A stretch of 64,000 nt of DNA from positions 124,001 to 188,000 of the forward strand of contig NZ_JAJNDB010000009.1 in NCBI RefSeq assembly GCF_021026375.1. Direction: 5' to 3'. Shown here one piece after another: positions 9,041 through 19,336 of the stretch (position 1 is its first letter; the number at the start of each line of letters is the position of its first letter). Below the pieces are notes generated by a model. That model saw only the letters and a list, made by a program, of their open reading frames with translations. It ran no database searches and had not been told where the DNA came from. The position numbers and the translations under genes were made by a program. The stretch is from Actinomycetospora endophytica. GTDB taxonomy: Bacteria; Actinomycetota; Actinomycetes; Mycobacteriales; Pseudonocardiaceae.

Positions 9041-9942
9041 CGCGCCCGCCCGGACGCCTGCCCGCCGATCTCGCCGGCCCCGCCGATCCCGCCGGCCCCG
9101 TCGGGCACGCGGCACCGGAAGATCGCGGTCCCCGGGAACAGCGCTCCGCGCAGCGGCGACCACTGGCCCCACACCTCGTCGAGGTCCTCGGGCCACTCCG
9201 GCTCGACGATGCCCTCGAGGACCAGACCGGCCCCGACGACGTCGGCGACCCGGTCGCCGATGGTGCGGTGGTGCTCGACGTAGGTGATCCGGCCGTCGTC
9301 GTCGGCCTCGGCGTAGGGCGTGCGGTCGAAGTAGGACTGCACGACGGACAGCCCGTCCTCGCCCGGGTCGTCCGGGAAGATCCAGCGCATCGGGTGGTTC
9401 ACCGCGAACACCCAGCGCCCGCCGGGGCGCAGCACGCGCGCGACCTCGACCATCAGCGCGGCGGTGTCGGCGACGAAGGGCACGGCGCCGAAGGCCGAGC
9501 AGGCGAGGTCGAACGAGGCGTCGGCGAAGGGCAGGTGCGCGGCGTCGGCCTGGACCAGCGGGACGTCGACGCCGGCGCGGGCGTCGGCCGCGCGGGCCTC
9601 GCGCAGCATCCCGGCGGACAGATCGAGCCCGACGGCGTCCGCACCGCGCCCGATCAGCCAGCGCGAGCAGGACGCCGCGCCGCAGCCGACCTCGAGCACC
9701 CGCTTCCCGATCAGCGATGCCGGGTCGCCGAGGAGGGCGGCGTCGGCCTCGCGCAGGCGCTCCGGGCACCACACGAAGTCGACGTCACCGAGGAACGCGC
9801 CGTGCTCGGCCTGGTAGTCGGCGGCGTCGTCGTCCCACCAGCGCCGCGACGCGGCGGCCGACTCCTCGGGCCCCACCGGCCGCGTGACCACGCCTGCCGG
9901 GGCCTGCGAACCCGGGGGAGGTATCGCGGAGCCGGCGCTCAT
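9037..9942 (-). CDS. Class I SAM-dependent methyltransferase
   Basis: Protein of 301 residues with the Rossmann-like methyltransferase core: motif I VLEVGCGAASCSRWL, the acidic end of strand 2 in AVGLDLS, motif with VQADAAHLPFADASFD, and the post-motif RVLRPGGRWVFAVNHP. The conserved segment RRWWDDDAADYQAEHG near the N-terminus and the WSPLRG close are typical of an actinobacterial family found near rpsA. The target is unknown. Start: ATG at 9942, with CAGGAT 6 nt before it suggesting a leaderless or nearly leaderless message. It is divergent from rpsA across 289 nt. Confidence 0.85.
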   Translation of the reverse strand: MSAGSAIPPPGSQAPAGVVTRPVGPEESAAASRRWWDDDAADYQAEHGAFLGDVDFVWCPERLREADAALLGDPASLIGKRVLEVGCGAASCSRWLIGRGADAVGLDLSAGMLREARAADARAGVDVPLVQADAAHLPFADASFDLACSAFGAVPFVADTAALMVEVARVLRPGGRWVFAVNHPMRWIFPDDPGEDGLSVVQSYFDRTPYAEADDDGRITYVEHHRTIGDRVADVVGAGLVLEGIVEPEWPEDLDEVWGQWSPLRGALFPGTAIFRCRVPDGAGGIGGAGEIGGQASGRAR

Positions 9943-10030
9943 GGAGGCATCCTGGCACGCCTGCCCGGACGTCCTGTTGACCAGGCGACACGGTTGACGA
10001 CACGCGGGCCAGAGGCGAGGTCTGACCCGT

Positions 10031-10231
10031 TTGCCGGACGCTTCACGGGATGGATACGATGGAGGTCCACGTCAGTGGTCTCGCCCTGTCCGGATCCGCA
10101 CTGTCGGGTTCCTTCCGGCTGGGTAGCGATCCCCTCGGCCCCCCGGGTGCCGATCAGCGTCAGGACGACGTCCGCCCTCGTGGGAACAGCCCACCCGACC
10201 GAGACCTGCCCATCCCGGAGCCGTCCCCTAT
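10031..10231 (+). promoter_or_regulatory. rpsA promoter and long 5' leader
   Basis: A SigA-like promoter is visible: TTGCCG (10031-10036), 18-nt spacer, TACGAT (10055-10060). Transcription from about 10067 would give a leader of about 165 nt before the rpsA ATG, with several short GC-rich inverted repeats and a GGAG ribosome site at 10217-10220. In enterobacteria S1 represses its own translation through a folded leader; whether this leader acts that way is not known. Confidence 0.55.
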
Positions 10232-11782
10232 ATGTCCATCGACACCCACACCGCCCCGAACACGACCAGCCCCCAGGTGGCTGTGAACGACATCGGGTCG
10301 GAAGAGGACTTCCTCGCTGCCATCGACAAGACGATCAAGTACTTCAACGATGGCGACATCGTCGAAGGCACCATCGTCAAGGTCGACCGCGACGAAGTCC
10401 TGCTCGACATCGGCTACAAGACCGAGGGCGTCATCCCCTCGCGCGAGCTGTCCATCAAGCACGATGTCGACCCCCACGAAGTTGTCGCCGTCGGCGACGA
10501 GGTCGAAGCCCTCGTCCTCCAGAAGGAGGACAAGGAAGGTCGACTGATCCTGTCCAAGAAGCGTGCGCAGTACGAGCGCGCCTGGGGCACGATCGAGCAG
10601 CTCAAGGACAACGACGAGCCGGTCAAGGGCACCGTCATCGAGGTCGTCAAGGGTGGCCTCATCCTCGACATCGGCCTCCGCGGCTTCCTCCCCGCCTCGC
10701 TGGTCGAGATGCGCCGCGTCCGCGACCTCCAGCCGTACGTCGGCAAGGAGATCGAGGCCAAGATCATCGAGCTGGACAAGAACCGCAACAACGTGGTCCT
10801 GTCCCGCCGCGCCTGGCTGGAGCAGACCCAGTCGGCGGTCCGCAGCGAGTTCCTCAACCAGCTCGCCAAGGGCCAGATCCGCAAGGGTCAGGTCTCGTCG
10901 ATCGTCAACTTCGGTGCGTTCGTCGACCTCGGCGGCGTCGACGGTCTGGTCCACGTCTCCGAGCTGTCCTGGAAGCACATCGACCACCCCTCCGAGGTCG
11001 TCGAGGTCGGCCAGGAGGTCACGGTCGAGGTCCTCGACGTCGACCTGGACCGCGAGCGGGTCTCGCTGTCGCTCAAGGCGACGCAGGAGGACCCCTGGCG
11101 CCAGTTCGCGCGGACCCACCAGATCGGCCAGATCGTGCCCGGCAAGGTCACGAAGCTGGTGCCGTTCGGTGCGTTCGTCCGCGTCGACGAGGGCATCGAG
11201 GGCCTGGTCCACATCTCCGAGCTGGCCGAGCGCCACGTGGAGGTGCCGGAGCAGGTCGTCCAGGTCGGCAACGACGTCATGGTCAAGGTCATCGACATCG
11301 ACCTCGACCGTCGCCGCATCTCGCTCTCGCTGAAGCAGGCGAACGAGGGCATGACGACCGAGACCGAGTTCGACCCGGCCCTCTACGGCATGGGCGCCGA
11401 GTACGACGACGCCGGCAACTACATCTACCCGGAGGGCTTCGACCCCGACTCCGGGGAGTGGCGCGAGGGCTTCGAGTCCCAGCGCGAGGAGTGGGAGCGC
11501 CAGTACCAGGCGGCCTACAACCGCTACCAGCAGCACATCGCGCAGCTGCAGCGCACCGCGGAGCAGGAGGCGGAGGCCGCCGAGGCGGCCCCGGCCAACT
11601 ACTCCTCGGGCGGCCCGGCCTCCTCGGACGAGGACGAGTCGGAGGAGTCGGAGGAGTCGTCCTCCGCTCCGGCCGCGGTCGACGAGGACCCGGGCCAGGG
11701 CCCGCCCTCGGCCTCCGGTGGCGGCGCGCTCGCCAGCGACGCGCAGCTCGCCGCGCTGCGGGAGAAGCTCTCGGGCAACTGA
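10232..11782 (+). CDS. rpsA: Small ribosomal subunit protein bS1
   Basis: RNA-binding ribosomal protein S1, 516 residues, slightly longer than the mycobacterial protein. Four S1 (OB-fold) repeats are readable: GDIVEGTIVKVDRDEVLLDI, EPVKGTVIEVVKGGLILDI, GQVSSIVNFGAFVDLGGVDG and GKVTKLVPFGAFVRVDEGIEG, each closing with a VSLSLK-like strand. A disordered acidic tail (about 120 residues, with EDESEESEESSS) follows, as in other actinobacteria. The ATG at 10232 is supported by GGAG 12 nt upstream and by the N-terminal match to actinobacterial S1. Position between polA and coaE is the standard order. A strong hairpin ends the unit at 11801-11839. Confidence 0.97.
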   Translation: MSIDTHTAPNTTSPQVAVNDIGSEEDFLAAIDKTIKYFNDGDIVEGTIVKVDRDEVLLDIGYKTEGVIPSRELSIKHDVDPHEVVAVGDEVEALVLQKEDKEGRLILSKKRAQYERAWGTIEQLKDNDEPVKGTVIEVVKGGLILDIGLRGFLPASLVEMRRVRDLQPYVGKEIEAKIIELDKNRNNVVLSRRAWLEQTQSAVRSEFLNQLAKGQIRKGQVSSIVNFGAFVDLGGVDGLVHVSELSWKHIDHPSEVVEVGQEVTVEVLDVDLDRERVSLSLKATQEDPWRQFARTHQIGQIVPGKVTKLVPFGAFVRVDEGIEGLVHISELAERHVEVPEQVVQVGNDVMVKVIDIDLDRRRISLSLKQANEGMTTETEFDPALYGMGAEYDDAGNYIYPEGFDPDSGEWREGFESQREEWERQYQAAYNRYQQHIAQLQRTAEQEAEAAEAAPANYSSGGPASSDEDESEESEESSSAPAAVDEDPGQGPPSASGGGALASDAQLAALREKLSGN

Positions 11783-11800
11783 TCCGGTAGCACGCTCGAC

Positions 11801-11839
11801 CGACGGGCCCTCACCCCTCCCGGGGGTGGGGGCCCGTCG
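11801..11839 (+). terminator. Strong hairpin terminator after rpsA
   Basis: A 17-bp stem with one T-G wobble (11801-11817 with 11823-11839) and a 5-nt loop. The arms read CGACGGGCCC-T-CACCCC and the matching complement. There is no T run, so it is a U-less type terminator. Confidence 0.75.
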
Positions 11840-11860
11840 CCGTGTCAGGGTCGGTTGATC

Positions 11861-11888
11861 TTGACCCCGTGCGCCACATCGTTATCCT
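11861..11888 (+). promoter_or_regulatory. SigA-type promoter upstream of the small gene at 11925
   Basis: TTGACC (11861-11866), 16-nt spacer, TATCCT (11883-11888). It lies just after the rpsA terminator and would start transcripts near 11895, about 30 nt before the small open frame. Confidence 0.5.
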
Positions 11889-11924
11889 CCGTCACAGCAA
11901 CATCACGGGAGCAGGGGGATTGGC

Positions 11925-12116
11925 ATGGCCTGGGGACGTCGTCGCAACGCTGCTTCTGCCCGCTCCGCCCGGCACCGCCTCGGCTCCTCGGGGCTGACCT
12001 GGTGCCGCGAGTACGTCGGGGTGGCCGCCACGCTCGCGGGCCCGGCGTTCACCCGCCGCGGTCTCTTCGAGACGCTGTTCGCCACCGCGCGCCACGCCAT
12101 CGCCGTGCCGGCCTGA
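11925..12116 (+). CDS. Small arginine/alanine-rich protein, unknown
   Basis: A 63-residue frame with its own promoter (11861-11888) and a purine-rich GGGGGA ribosome site 8 nt before the ATG. The product is basic at the N-terminus (MAWGRRRNAASARSARHR) with a more hydrophobic middle (YVGVAATLAGPAF). I do not recognise a family. It lies between rpsA and coaE, where mycobacteria have nothing comparable. The promoter and ribosome site argue for expression; codon composition alone would not. Confidence 0.4.
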   Translation: MAWGRRRNAASARSARHRLGSSGLTWCREYVGVAATLAGPAFTRRGLFETLFATARHAIAVPA

Positions 12117-12156
12117 CCCACGGCGCCCGGCCGCCCGATCGGGCAGACTGCGCGCC

Positions 12157-13080
12157 GTGCTGCGTGTGGGTCTGACCGGAGGTATCGGCGCGGGCAAGTC
12201 GACGGTCGCGGCGGAGCTCTCCGCGCTCGGCGCCGTCGTCGTGGACGCGGACCGGATCGCCCGCGAGGTCGTCGAGCCGGGGACGGACGGGCTGGCGGCG
12301 GTCGTGGACGCCTTCGGCGAGGACGTGCTCGACGACGAGGGTCGGCTCGACCGGCCGGCGCTGGGACGGGTCGTCTTCGCCGACGACACGGCCCGGGAGC
12401 GACTCAACGGCATCCTGCACCCCCGCATCGGAGCCCGGACGGCGGAGCTGGTCGCGGGGGCACCCGACGACGCCGTCGTCGTGCACGACGTGCCGCTGCT
12501 CGTCGAGAACGGCATGGGGCCTGCGTTCTCGCTGGTGATCGTGGTCGACGCGCCCGAGGACGTCCGGGTCGCGCGGCTCGCCGAGACCCGGGACATGCCC
12601 GAGGAGGACGCGCGCGCCCGCATCCGCGCCCAGGCGACCGAGGAGGCGCGCCGGGCGGCCGCGGACGTGTGGATCGACAACGTCGGGGACGTCTCCGAGG
12701 TCGGCGAGGTGGTGCGCGCGCTGTGGTCGGAGCGGATCGTGCCGTTCGAGGCCGGCGTGCGTGCCGGGCAGGCCGCGCCGTGGCCGTCCGAGGTGGTCGA
12801 CGCCGACCCGACGTGGCCGGAGCAGGCCCGTCGGCTCGCCGCCCGGATCCAGGTCGCGGGCGTGGATCACGTCGAGAGCGTGGAGCACGTGGGGCCGACC
12901 GCCGAGCCCGGCCGGGCCGCACCCGACGTCATCGACGTGTTGGTGCGGACCAAGAAGCGGACCGACACCGGTGAGCTCGCCGCCGCCCTGGCCGGAGCCG
13001 GATTCCCGGCCGTGGAGGACGGGGTGCACGGCAGCGCCGATCCGGCCCGGCCCGCCAAGGTGCGCCTTCGGCGCTCGTGA
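12157..13080 (+). CDS. coaE: Dephospho-CoA kinase with truncated UPF0157/GrpB domain
   Basis: Last enzyme of CoA synthesis, phosphorylating the 3'-OH of dephospho-CoA. The kinase domain (residues 1-200) has Walker A GLTGGIGAGKS, the DADRIAREVV motif and VHDVPLLVENG. The second domain is UPF0157 (GrpB-like), usual in actinobacterial CoaE (M. tuberculosis CoaE is about 407 residues), but here the protein stops at 307, right after HGSADPARPAKVRL. The last codons and the TGA lie in the gene-end repeat module, which seems to have replaced the rest of the domain. The GTG at 12157 has no ribosome site and sits 7 nt after CAGACT (12144-12149). Confidence 0.93.
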   Translation: MLRVGLTGGIGAGKSTVAAELSALGAVVVDADRIAREVVEPGTDGLAAVVDAFGEDVLDDEGRLDRPALGRVVFADDTARERLNGILHPRIGARTAELVAGAPDDAVVVHDVPLLVENGMGPAFSLVIVVDAPEDVRVARLAETRDMPEEDARARIRAQATEEARRAAADVWIDNVGDVSEVGEVVRALWSERIVPFEAGVRAGQAAPWPSEVVDADPTWPEQARRLAARIQVAGVDHVESVEHVGPTAEPGRAAPDVIDVLVRTKKRTDTGELAAALAGAGFPAVEDGVHGSADPARPAKVRLRRS

Positions 13081-13116
13081 GCAGAAATTGATGCTCTGGC
13101 GTCAATTTGTGCTCAC
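13060..13116 (+). terminator. Gene-end module between coaE and DUF402 gene
   Basis: A mini-hairpin GCGCC-TTC-GGCGC inside the last coaE codons is followed by a long imperfect palindrome (13077-13093 with 13100-13116; 15 of 17 positions complementary, one more a wobble; loop CTCTGG). On the other strand the DUF402 gene stop TAG is followed by GTGCGCTCCGCGC and the same palindrome. It would serve as a two-way terminator. Confidence 0.7.
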
Positions 13117-13131
13117 AAGCGCGGAGCGCAC

Positions 13132-13644
13132 CTATTCGAACGGCCAGTCCAGCACCACACCGCGGGTGGCCAGCCAGGCGTCGAGGTCGTGGCCGTGCTC
13201 CGCGACCCCGGCGTGCACCGTCGACGCCGTCGTCAGCGCCCGTTCGGCGGCGTCCGGGGCCAGCAGGCCGGCGGCGATCGCCTCGACGTACTCGTCGACG
13301 TCGAGCAGCTCGGTGCGCTCCCCGGTGTACACGACGAGGTCGAGATAGTGGTCCGTCGTCGTCCACACCGGGCCGTCGCGCTCGACGTCGGCGATGTCGA
13401 CGTAGTAGTCCTGCTTGCGCTCGTGGCCGGGCAGGAACCGGAAGTCGGTGACCCGGATGCCGAGGTCGGGCAGGAGCCACGACCGCATGTGGTCGAGCGA
13501 CGGGTGATCCGGCATCGGGCGGCTGAGGTAGAGCCCGAACGGCTCCTCGCGGTACAGGTCGACGGAACGGACGAAGCCCTTCGGGTCGGTGTTCGTGCCC
13601 TCGTCCACGGCGAAGGTCTCGACCTTCGGGGGATGCAGCGCCAC
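13132..13644 (-). CDS. DUF402 domain protein
   Basis: Protein of 170 residues of the DUF402/FomD-like family. Visible landmarks are KGFVRSVDLYREEPFGLYLSR, the RVTDFRFLPG strand and the acidic metal-site-like stretch YYVDIADVERDGPVWTTTDHYLDLVVYTG. Some family members are nucleoside tri- or diphosphate phosphatases; the function here is unknown. The homologous position, between coaE and uvrB, is held by Rv1632c in M. tuberculosis. I chose the GTG at 13644 because TAGGGT on the minus strand (13653-13658) lies 8 nt upstream and no ribosome site exists. Confidence 0.8.
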   Translation of the reverse strand: MALHPPKVETFAVDEGTNTDPKGFVRSVDLYREEPFGLYLSRPMPDHPSLDHMRSWLLPDLGIRVTDFRFLPGHERKQDYYVDIADVERDGPVWTTTDHYLDLVVYTGERTELLDVDEYVEAIAAGLLAPDAAERALTTASTVHAGVAEHGHDLDAWLATRGVVLDWPFE

Positions 13645-13806
13645 GGCCCGGGACCCTAACCAGCGACGCCGACGGAGGACGAGCAGTCGGCCGCGGCCCG
13701 GCGTGCTGTGGATCGGGCGTGTGACGGTCCGCCACGCCGCCGTGCCCAACGAACCGGACATGCCGACCCGAACGGCCGCTGGTCGCCACACAGCGCAACC
13801 ACGATC

Positions 13807-15135
13807 ATGGCGTTCGTGTTCGGCTTCCTGCGCCCGTGCCGCCATCATCTGAGTCCCGAACTCCATGCCCGCTGGTCGGAGCACCTGTGCGGGCTGTGCC
13901 TGACGTTGCGCGACGAGGCGGGGCAGCTCGCGCGGGCCACGACGCACGTCGACGCGCTCGTCGTGTCGGTGCTCGCCGAGGCCCAGGGCGTGGGCGGCCG
14001 CCGTCGGGCGGGCCCGTGCCCGCTGCGCGGGATGCGGGCGGCACCCGTCGTCGTCGGGGTCGGTGCACGCCTCGCGGCGTCCACGGCGTTGCTGCTGGCG
14101 TCGGACGCGGTCGCCGACCACGTGGCCGACGGCGACGGTCCGTTCGCGCGGCACCCCGCAGCACTCGCCGGATCGCGGGTGGCGACGACGTGGTCGCGGG
14201 CCGGGTCCCGGACGGCGTCCGGGGTCGGGTTCGACCCGGCGGACCTGCTCGCCGTGCCCGCCCGGCAGCGGGAGGCGGAGTCCGGTCTCGTCGTGGGCCT
14301 GGAGTCGGTGACCGCGCCGACCGAGGCCGCCGTCGGGTCCGCGCTCGCCCACACCGCCACGCTGGCCGGCCGGCCGGAGAACGCCGAGCCCCTCGACGAG
14401 GCGGGACGGCTGCTGGGCCGGCTCGCGCACCTGCTGGACGCGGTCGCGGACCTCGACGACGACGCCGCGCACGGCCGGTGGAACCCGCTCGCGGCGACCG
14501 GGACGAGCCGCGCGATCGCGCTCGACCGGTGCCGCGACGCCGTCGCCGGGATCCGGGCGGCGCTGCGGCGGGTGTCGTTCGCGCGGGAGGGGGCGACCGC
14601 CCGGAAGCTGGCCCATCAGCTGCTGGTGCACGAGGCGGGGCGGGCGGTCGAGCGGACGGCCGCCGGGGTCGGGGGTTCCGGTCATTCGGCACGAACGGCG
14701 CGTTCGTCACCTTCTTGGGTGACCAACGGCCCGTTCGTGCCGTTCGTGCCGTTCGGGCCGGCGACGGCGGGCACGACGACGGCGGGCGCGGGCACGACGA
14801 CGGGCGCGGAGCCGCCGGAGCGGCCGCTGCCGCCGTGGGATCCGTCGGCGCCGACCGACCCCGCGGACGAGCCCGGCGACGACCCGGGTCCCGACGACGA
14901 GGCCCCCGAGCGGCCGTCCCACCCGCCTCGCGGGCTTCTCGGCGGCTGCGCCGCGGCGGCCGGGCTGTGCTGCACCGGGCAGCTGTGCTGCAGCGACGAG
15001 TTCGTCGGGCCGTGGTCGGGCCGGCCGCGGAACGCCTGGTGCGGGAGCTGCGCGGACACCTGCAGCTGCGGGTGCGACTGCTGTGACTGCTGCTCCGACG
15101 GTGACGGGTGCTGCGACTGCTGCGACTGCTCCTGA
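13807..15135 (+). CDS. DUF5685 family protein with cysteine-rich tail
   Basis: Protein of 442 residues. The N-terminal half (about 1-285) matches what I know of DUF5685: [17 protein letters not shown], then [15 protein letters not shown] with a CxxC pair, and a long helical region. A low-complexity Pro/Thr/Gly linker follows (about 290-380), then a tail of about 65 residues with 19 cysteines, many as CC pairs (CDCC, CCDCC). The tail could bind metal or form disulfides; no function is known. The ATG at 13807 is used because upstream residues have no family character. Inside the linker is a long inverted repeat (14688-14741). Confidence 0.7.
   Translation: MAFVFGFLRPCRHHLSPELHARWSEHLCGLCLTLRDEAGQLARATTHVDALVVSVLAEAQGVGGRRRAGPCPLRGMRAAPVVVGVGARLAASTALLLASDAVADHVADGDGPFARHPAALAGSRVATTWSRAGSRTASGVGFDPADLLAVPARQREAESGLVVGLESVTAPTEAAVGSALAHTATLAGRPENAEPLDEAGRLLGRLAHLLDAVADLDDDAAHGRWNPLAATGTSRAIALDRCRDAVAGIRAALRRVSFAREGATARKLAHQLLVHEAGRAVERTAAGVGGSGHSARTARSSPSWVTNGPFVPFVPFGPATAGTTTAGAGTTTGAEPPERPLPPWDPSAPTDPADEPGDDPGPDDEAPERPSHPPRGLLGGCAAAAGLCCTGQLCCSDEFVGPWSGRPRNAWCGSCADTCSCGCDCCDCCSDGDGCCDCCDCS
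14688..14741 (+). repeat. 24-bp inverted repeat inside the DUF5685 gene
   Basis: Arms 14688-14711 and 14718-14741 match at 21 of 24 positions around a TTCTTG loop; the arms contain GAACGG and CGTTCGT. It encodes part of the linker between the helical domain and the cysteine-rich tail. The GTTCGTGCC tract is then repeated directly after it. It looks like an intergenic palindrome that has become coding. Confidence 0.6.
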
Positions 15136-15192
15136 CGGGCCATCGACCCGAGCCGGACGAGACTGTCGGGGGGTGCGGTTAGCCTCGGTGAC

Positions 15193-17433
<2,241 letters not shown>

Positions 17434-17523
17434 ACCCGCTCAGACCGGCCGGAACTGGTCGTTTCCTGGTCGGACCCTGCCCATCATCGGGTGCGGCGGC
17501 ACGTGGCGGACGGCGGGGTCGGG

Positions 17524-17965
17524 ATGGAGCTGGGGCTGGACGGGTGCTCGGCGGTGGTCACCGGCGCCGGGCGGGGGATGATCGGGCTGGCGACGGCCGA
17601 GGCACTGGCCGACGAAGGTGCCCGGGTCCTCGGGGTCACCCGGACCGACACCCCCGAGCTCGCCGCCGTCGCGGACGTCCTCGTCGCCGACCTCGGCGGG
17701 CCGGACGGCGCGGCCACCGTCGGGTCCGACCCTCACCGACGCGTGGACCGACCCGGACGGGATGACCGCCGAGATGGCGCGGCGGTCCGGCCTCGGGTTC
17801 GACGACTTCATGGCGCAGCTGCCCGGCTGGATGGGCGCAGCGACGGGGCGGTTCACCGAGCCCGCCGAGGTCGGGGCGCTGGTCGCGTTCGTCGCCTCGC
17901 CTCGGGTCGGGAACCTGACCGGGGTCGACCTCGTGCTCGACGGCGGGGTGACGAAGGCCGTCTGA
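17524..17965 (+). pseudogene. Decayed short-chain dehydrogenase with internal deletion and frameshift
   Basis: The first part, from ATG 17524, reads as an SDR N-terminus (LDGCSAVVTGAGRGMIGLAT, then VLVADLGGPDG). Near 17720 the protein-like signal jumps to another frame, which gives an SDR C-terminus (GRFTEPAEVGALVAFVASP, then GNLTGVDLVLDGGV) ending at 17965. Together they make about 145 residues against 250 for the family. The NNAG motif and the catalytic Ser and YxxxK are missing, so a deletion of roughly 100 codons plus a frame change has happened. It cannot encode an active SDR. It follows uvrB after 90 nt. Confidence 0.8.
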
Positions 17966-18041
17966 GCCCTGCCTCCGACGAGGCCCTCGCGGTTATGCTC
18001 CGGGTCACAGGGACAGGGCGTCCCTGCCGGAGGTGCGCGTG

Positions 18042-19286
18042 GTGGACGACGGCGTCTGCGCGGTGACGCGGAGCACGGACCTGCGCCGACACGCTCGTCT
18101 GCTCCACCAGGCCCACGACGCTCGACTGTCCGGCTCTGCGTCCCAGACCGGGCTGCGCAAGGTCGTCAGCCGCTCCTGGGATCGCGTCCTCTCCTACGGC
18201 GTCGCCCCCGACGGACGCACCCTCGACGAGCCCGCCGGACCGGAGGCCGTCGAGCGCCGCCGGGCCGAGTCGCCGATCGCCAAGGTCCTCCCGCAGCTGC
18301 GCGCCAGCCTCACCGCGGTGGCCGAGGACGCCGAGCACATCATGGTCATCACCGCGGCCGACGGGTTCGTGCTGTGGCGGGAGGGCGCCACGCGCGTCGG
18401 GCGCCTCGCCGACGACCTCGGGTTCCTGCCCGGGGCCGACTGGACCGAGGCCTCCGTCGGGACGAACGCCATCGGGACCGCGCTCGCCGAGCACGCGTCG
18501 GTGCAGTTGTTCTCCGCCGAGCACTTCGTGCGCGCCCAGCACCCGTGGACCTGCACCGCGAGCCCCATCCACGACCCGCGCACCGGCGAGATGCTCGGCG
18601 TCGTCGACCTCTCGGGGCCGGCGCCGACCGTGCACCCGACGACCGTCGCGCTCGTCCACACCGCGGTCCGGCTCGCCGAGTCCGGGCTGTGGACCCAGCA
18701 CGAGGCCCGCCTCGACGGGCTGCGCGCCGTCGCCGCCCCGCTGCTGGCGCGCGAGCACGGTCCTGCCCTGGTCGTCGACGACCACGGCTGGGTCGCCGCG
18801 TCCACCGGGCTCGCGCCCCGTGACCGGGTGGCCGTACCGAGGGCCGGTGAGGCGCAGCTCGTGCACGGGCTCGGCGCGTGCCTGCCCGAGCGCGTGCCCG
18901 GCGGCTGGATGCTGCGCCCGAGCGCGGCGGGCGACGGCGCCACCCGGCTGCGCCTCGACCCCGACGGCGACCCGCCCGGCGTCGTCGTCGAGGGCAGGCA
19001 GCAGTGGCGGCACGCGCTGTCGCGGCGCCACCAGCAGATCCTCGCGCTGCTCATGCGCGCCGGGGTCGAGGGCCTGGACGCCGCCGCCCTCAGTCGGGCG
19101 CTCTACGACGACGCCGACCACCTCGTCACCGTCCGCGCGGAGCTCTCGCGGCTCCGGCGGGTGCTGGGCGGGCTGATCGCGGCGCGGCCCTACCGGATCG
19201 CGCCCGGCGTCGAGATCGTCCCGCCCGACCCGACGGTGCTGGGCCGGCTGCTGGGCCCTGCAACACCGCTGCAACCCTGGTCGTGA
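18042..19286 (+). CDS. GAF-domain transcriptional regulator (AcoR-like, no AAA domain)
   Basis: Protein of about 414 residues. The N-terminal half resembles the sensor part of AcoR-type activators: SRSWDRVLSYGVAPD, then a GAF domain with WTEASVGTNAIGTALAEH and HPWTCTASPIHDPRTGEMLGVVDL. There is no sigma-54 AAA domain; the C-terminus has a possible DNA-binding helical segment (LSRRHQQILALLMRAG). It sits 50 nt upstream of the butanediol/acetoin genes on the same strand, so control of them in response to acetoin or butanediol is a fair inference. I prefer the GTG at 18042 (GGAGG 8 nt upstream); GTGs at 18033 and 18039 are also in frame. Confidence 0.8.
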   Translation: MDDGVCAVTRSTDLRRHARLLHQAHDARLSGSASQTGLRKVVSRSWDRVLSYGVAPDGRTLDEPAGPEAVERRRAESPIAKVLPQLRASLTAVAEDAEHIMVITAADGFVLWREGATRVGRLADDLGFLPGADWTEASVGTNAIGTALAEHASVQLFSAEHFVRAQHPWTCTASPIHDPRTGEMLGVVDLSGPAPTVHPTTVALVHTAVRLAESGLWTQHEARLDGLRAVAAPLLAREHGPALVVDDHGWVAASTGLAPRDRVAVPRAGEAQLVHGLGACLPERVPGGWMLRPSAAGDGATRLRLDPDGDPPGVVVEGRQQWRHALSRRHQQILALLMRAGVEGLDAAALSRALYDDADHLVTVRAELSRLRRVLGGLIAARPYRIAPGVEIVPPDPTVLGRLLGPATPLQPWS

Positions 19287-19335
19287 CGGCGGTCACTCCC
19301 GTGGGATGAGGTCCTCGCTATCTCCAGGGAGGACC
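19283..19335 (+). promoter_or_regulatory. Operator-like palindrome and ribosome-site hairpin before bdhA
   Basis: GTGAC-GGCG-GTCAC (19283-19296) overlaps the stop codon of the GAF regulator and could be its binding site. Then GGTCCTC (19310-19316) is fully complementary to GAGGACC (19329-19335), which contains the bdhA ribosome site GGGAGGA; if both are in the message the site would be hidden. The transcription start is not known. Confidence 0.35.
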
Positions 19336-19336
19336 C

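Noticed and set aside
14223-14240. GGGTTCGACCC, resembling a tRNA T-arm
   Set aside because: It lies in a conserved part of the DUF5685 gene and there are no acceptor, D or anticodon arms around it.
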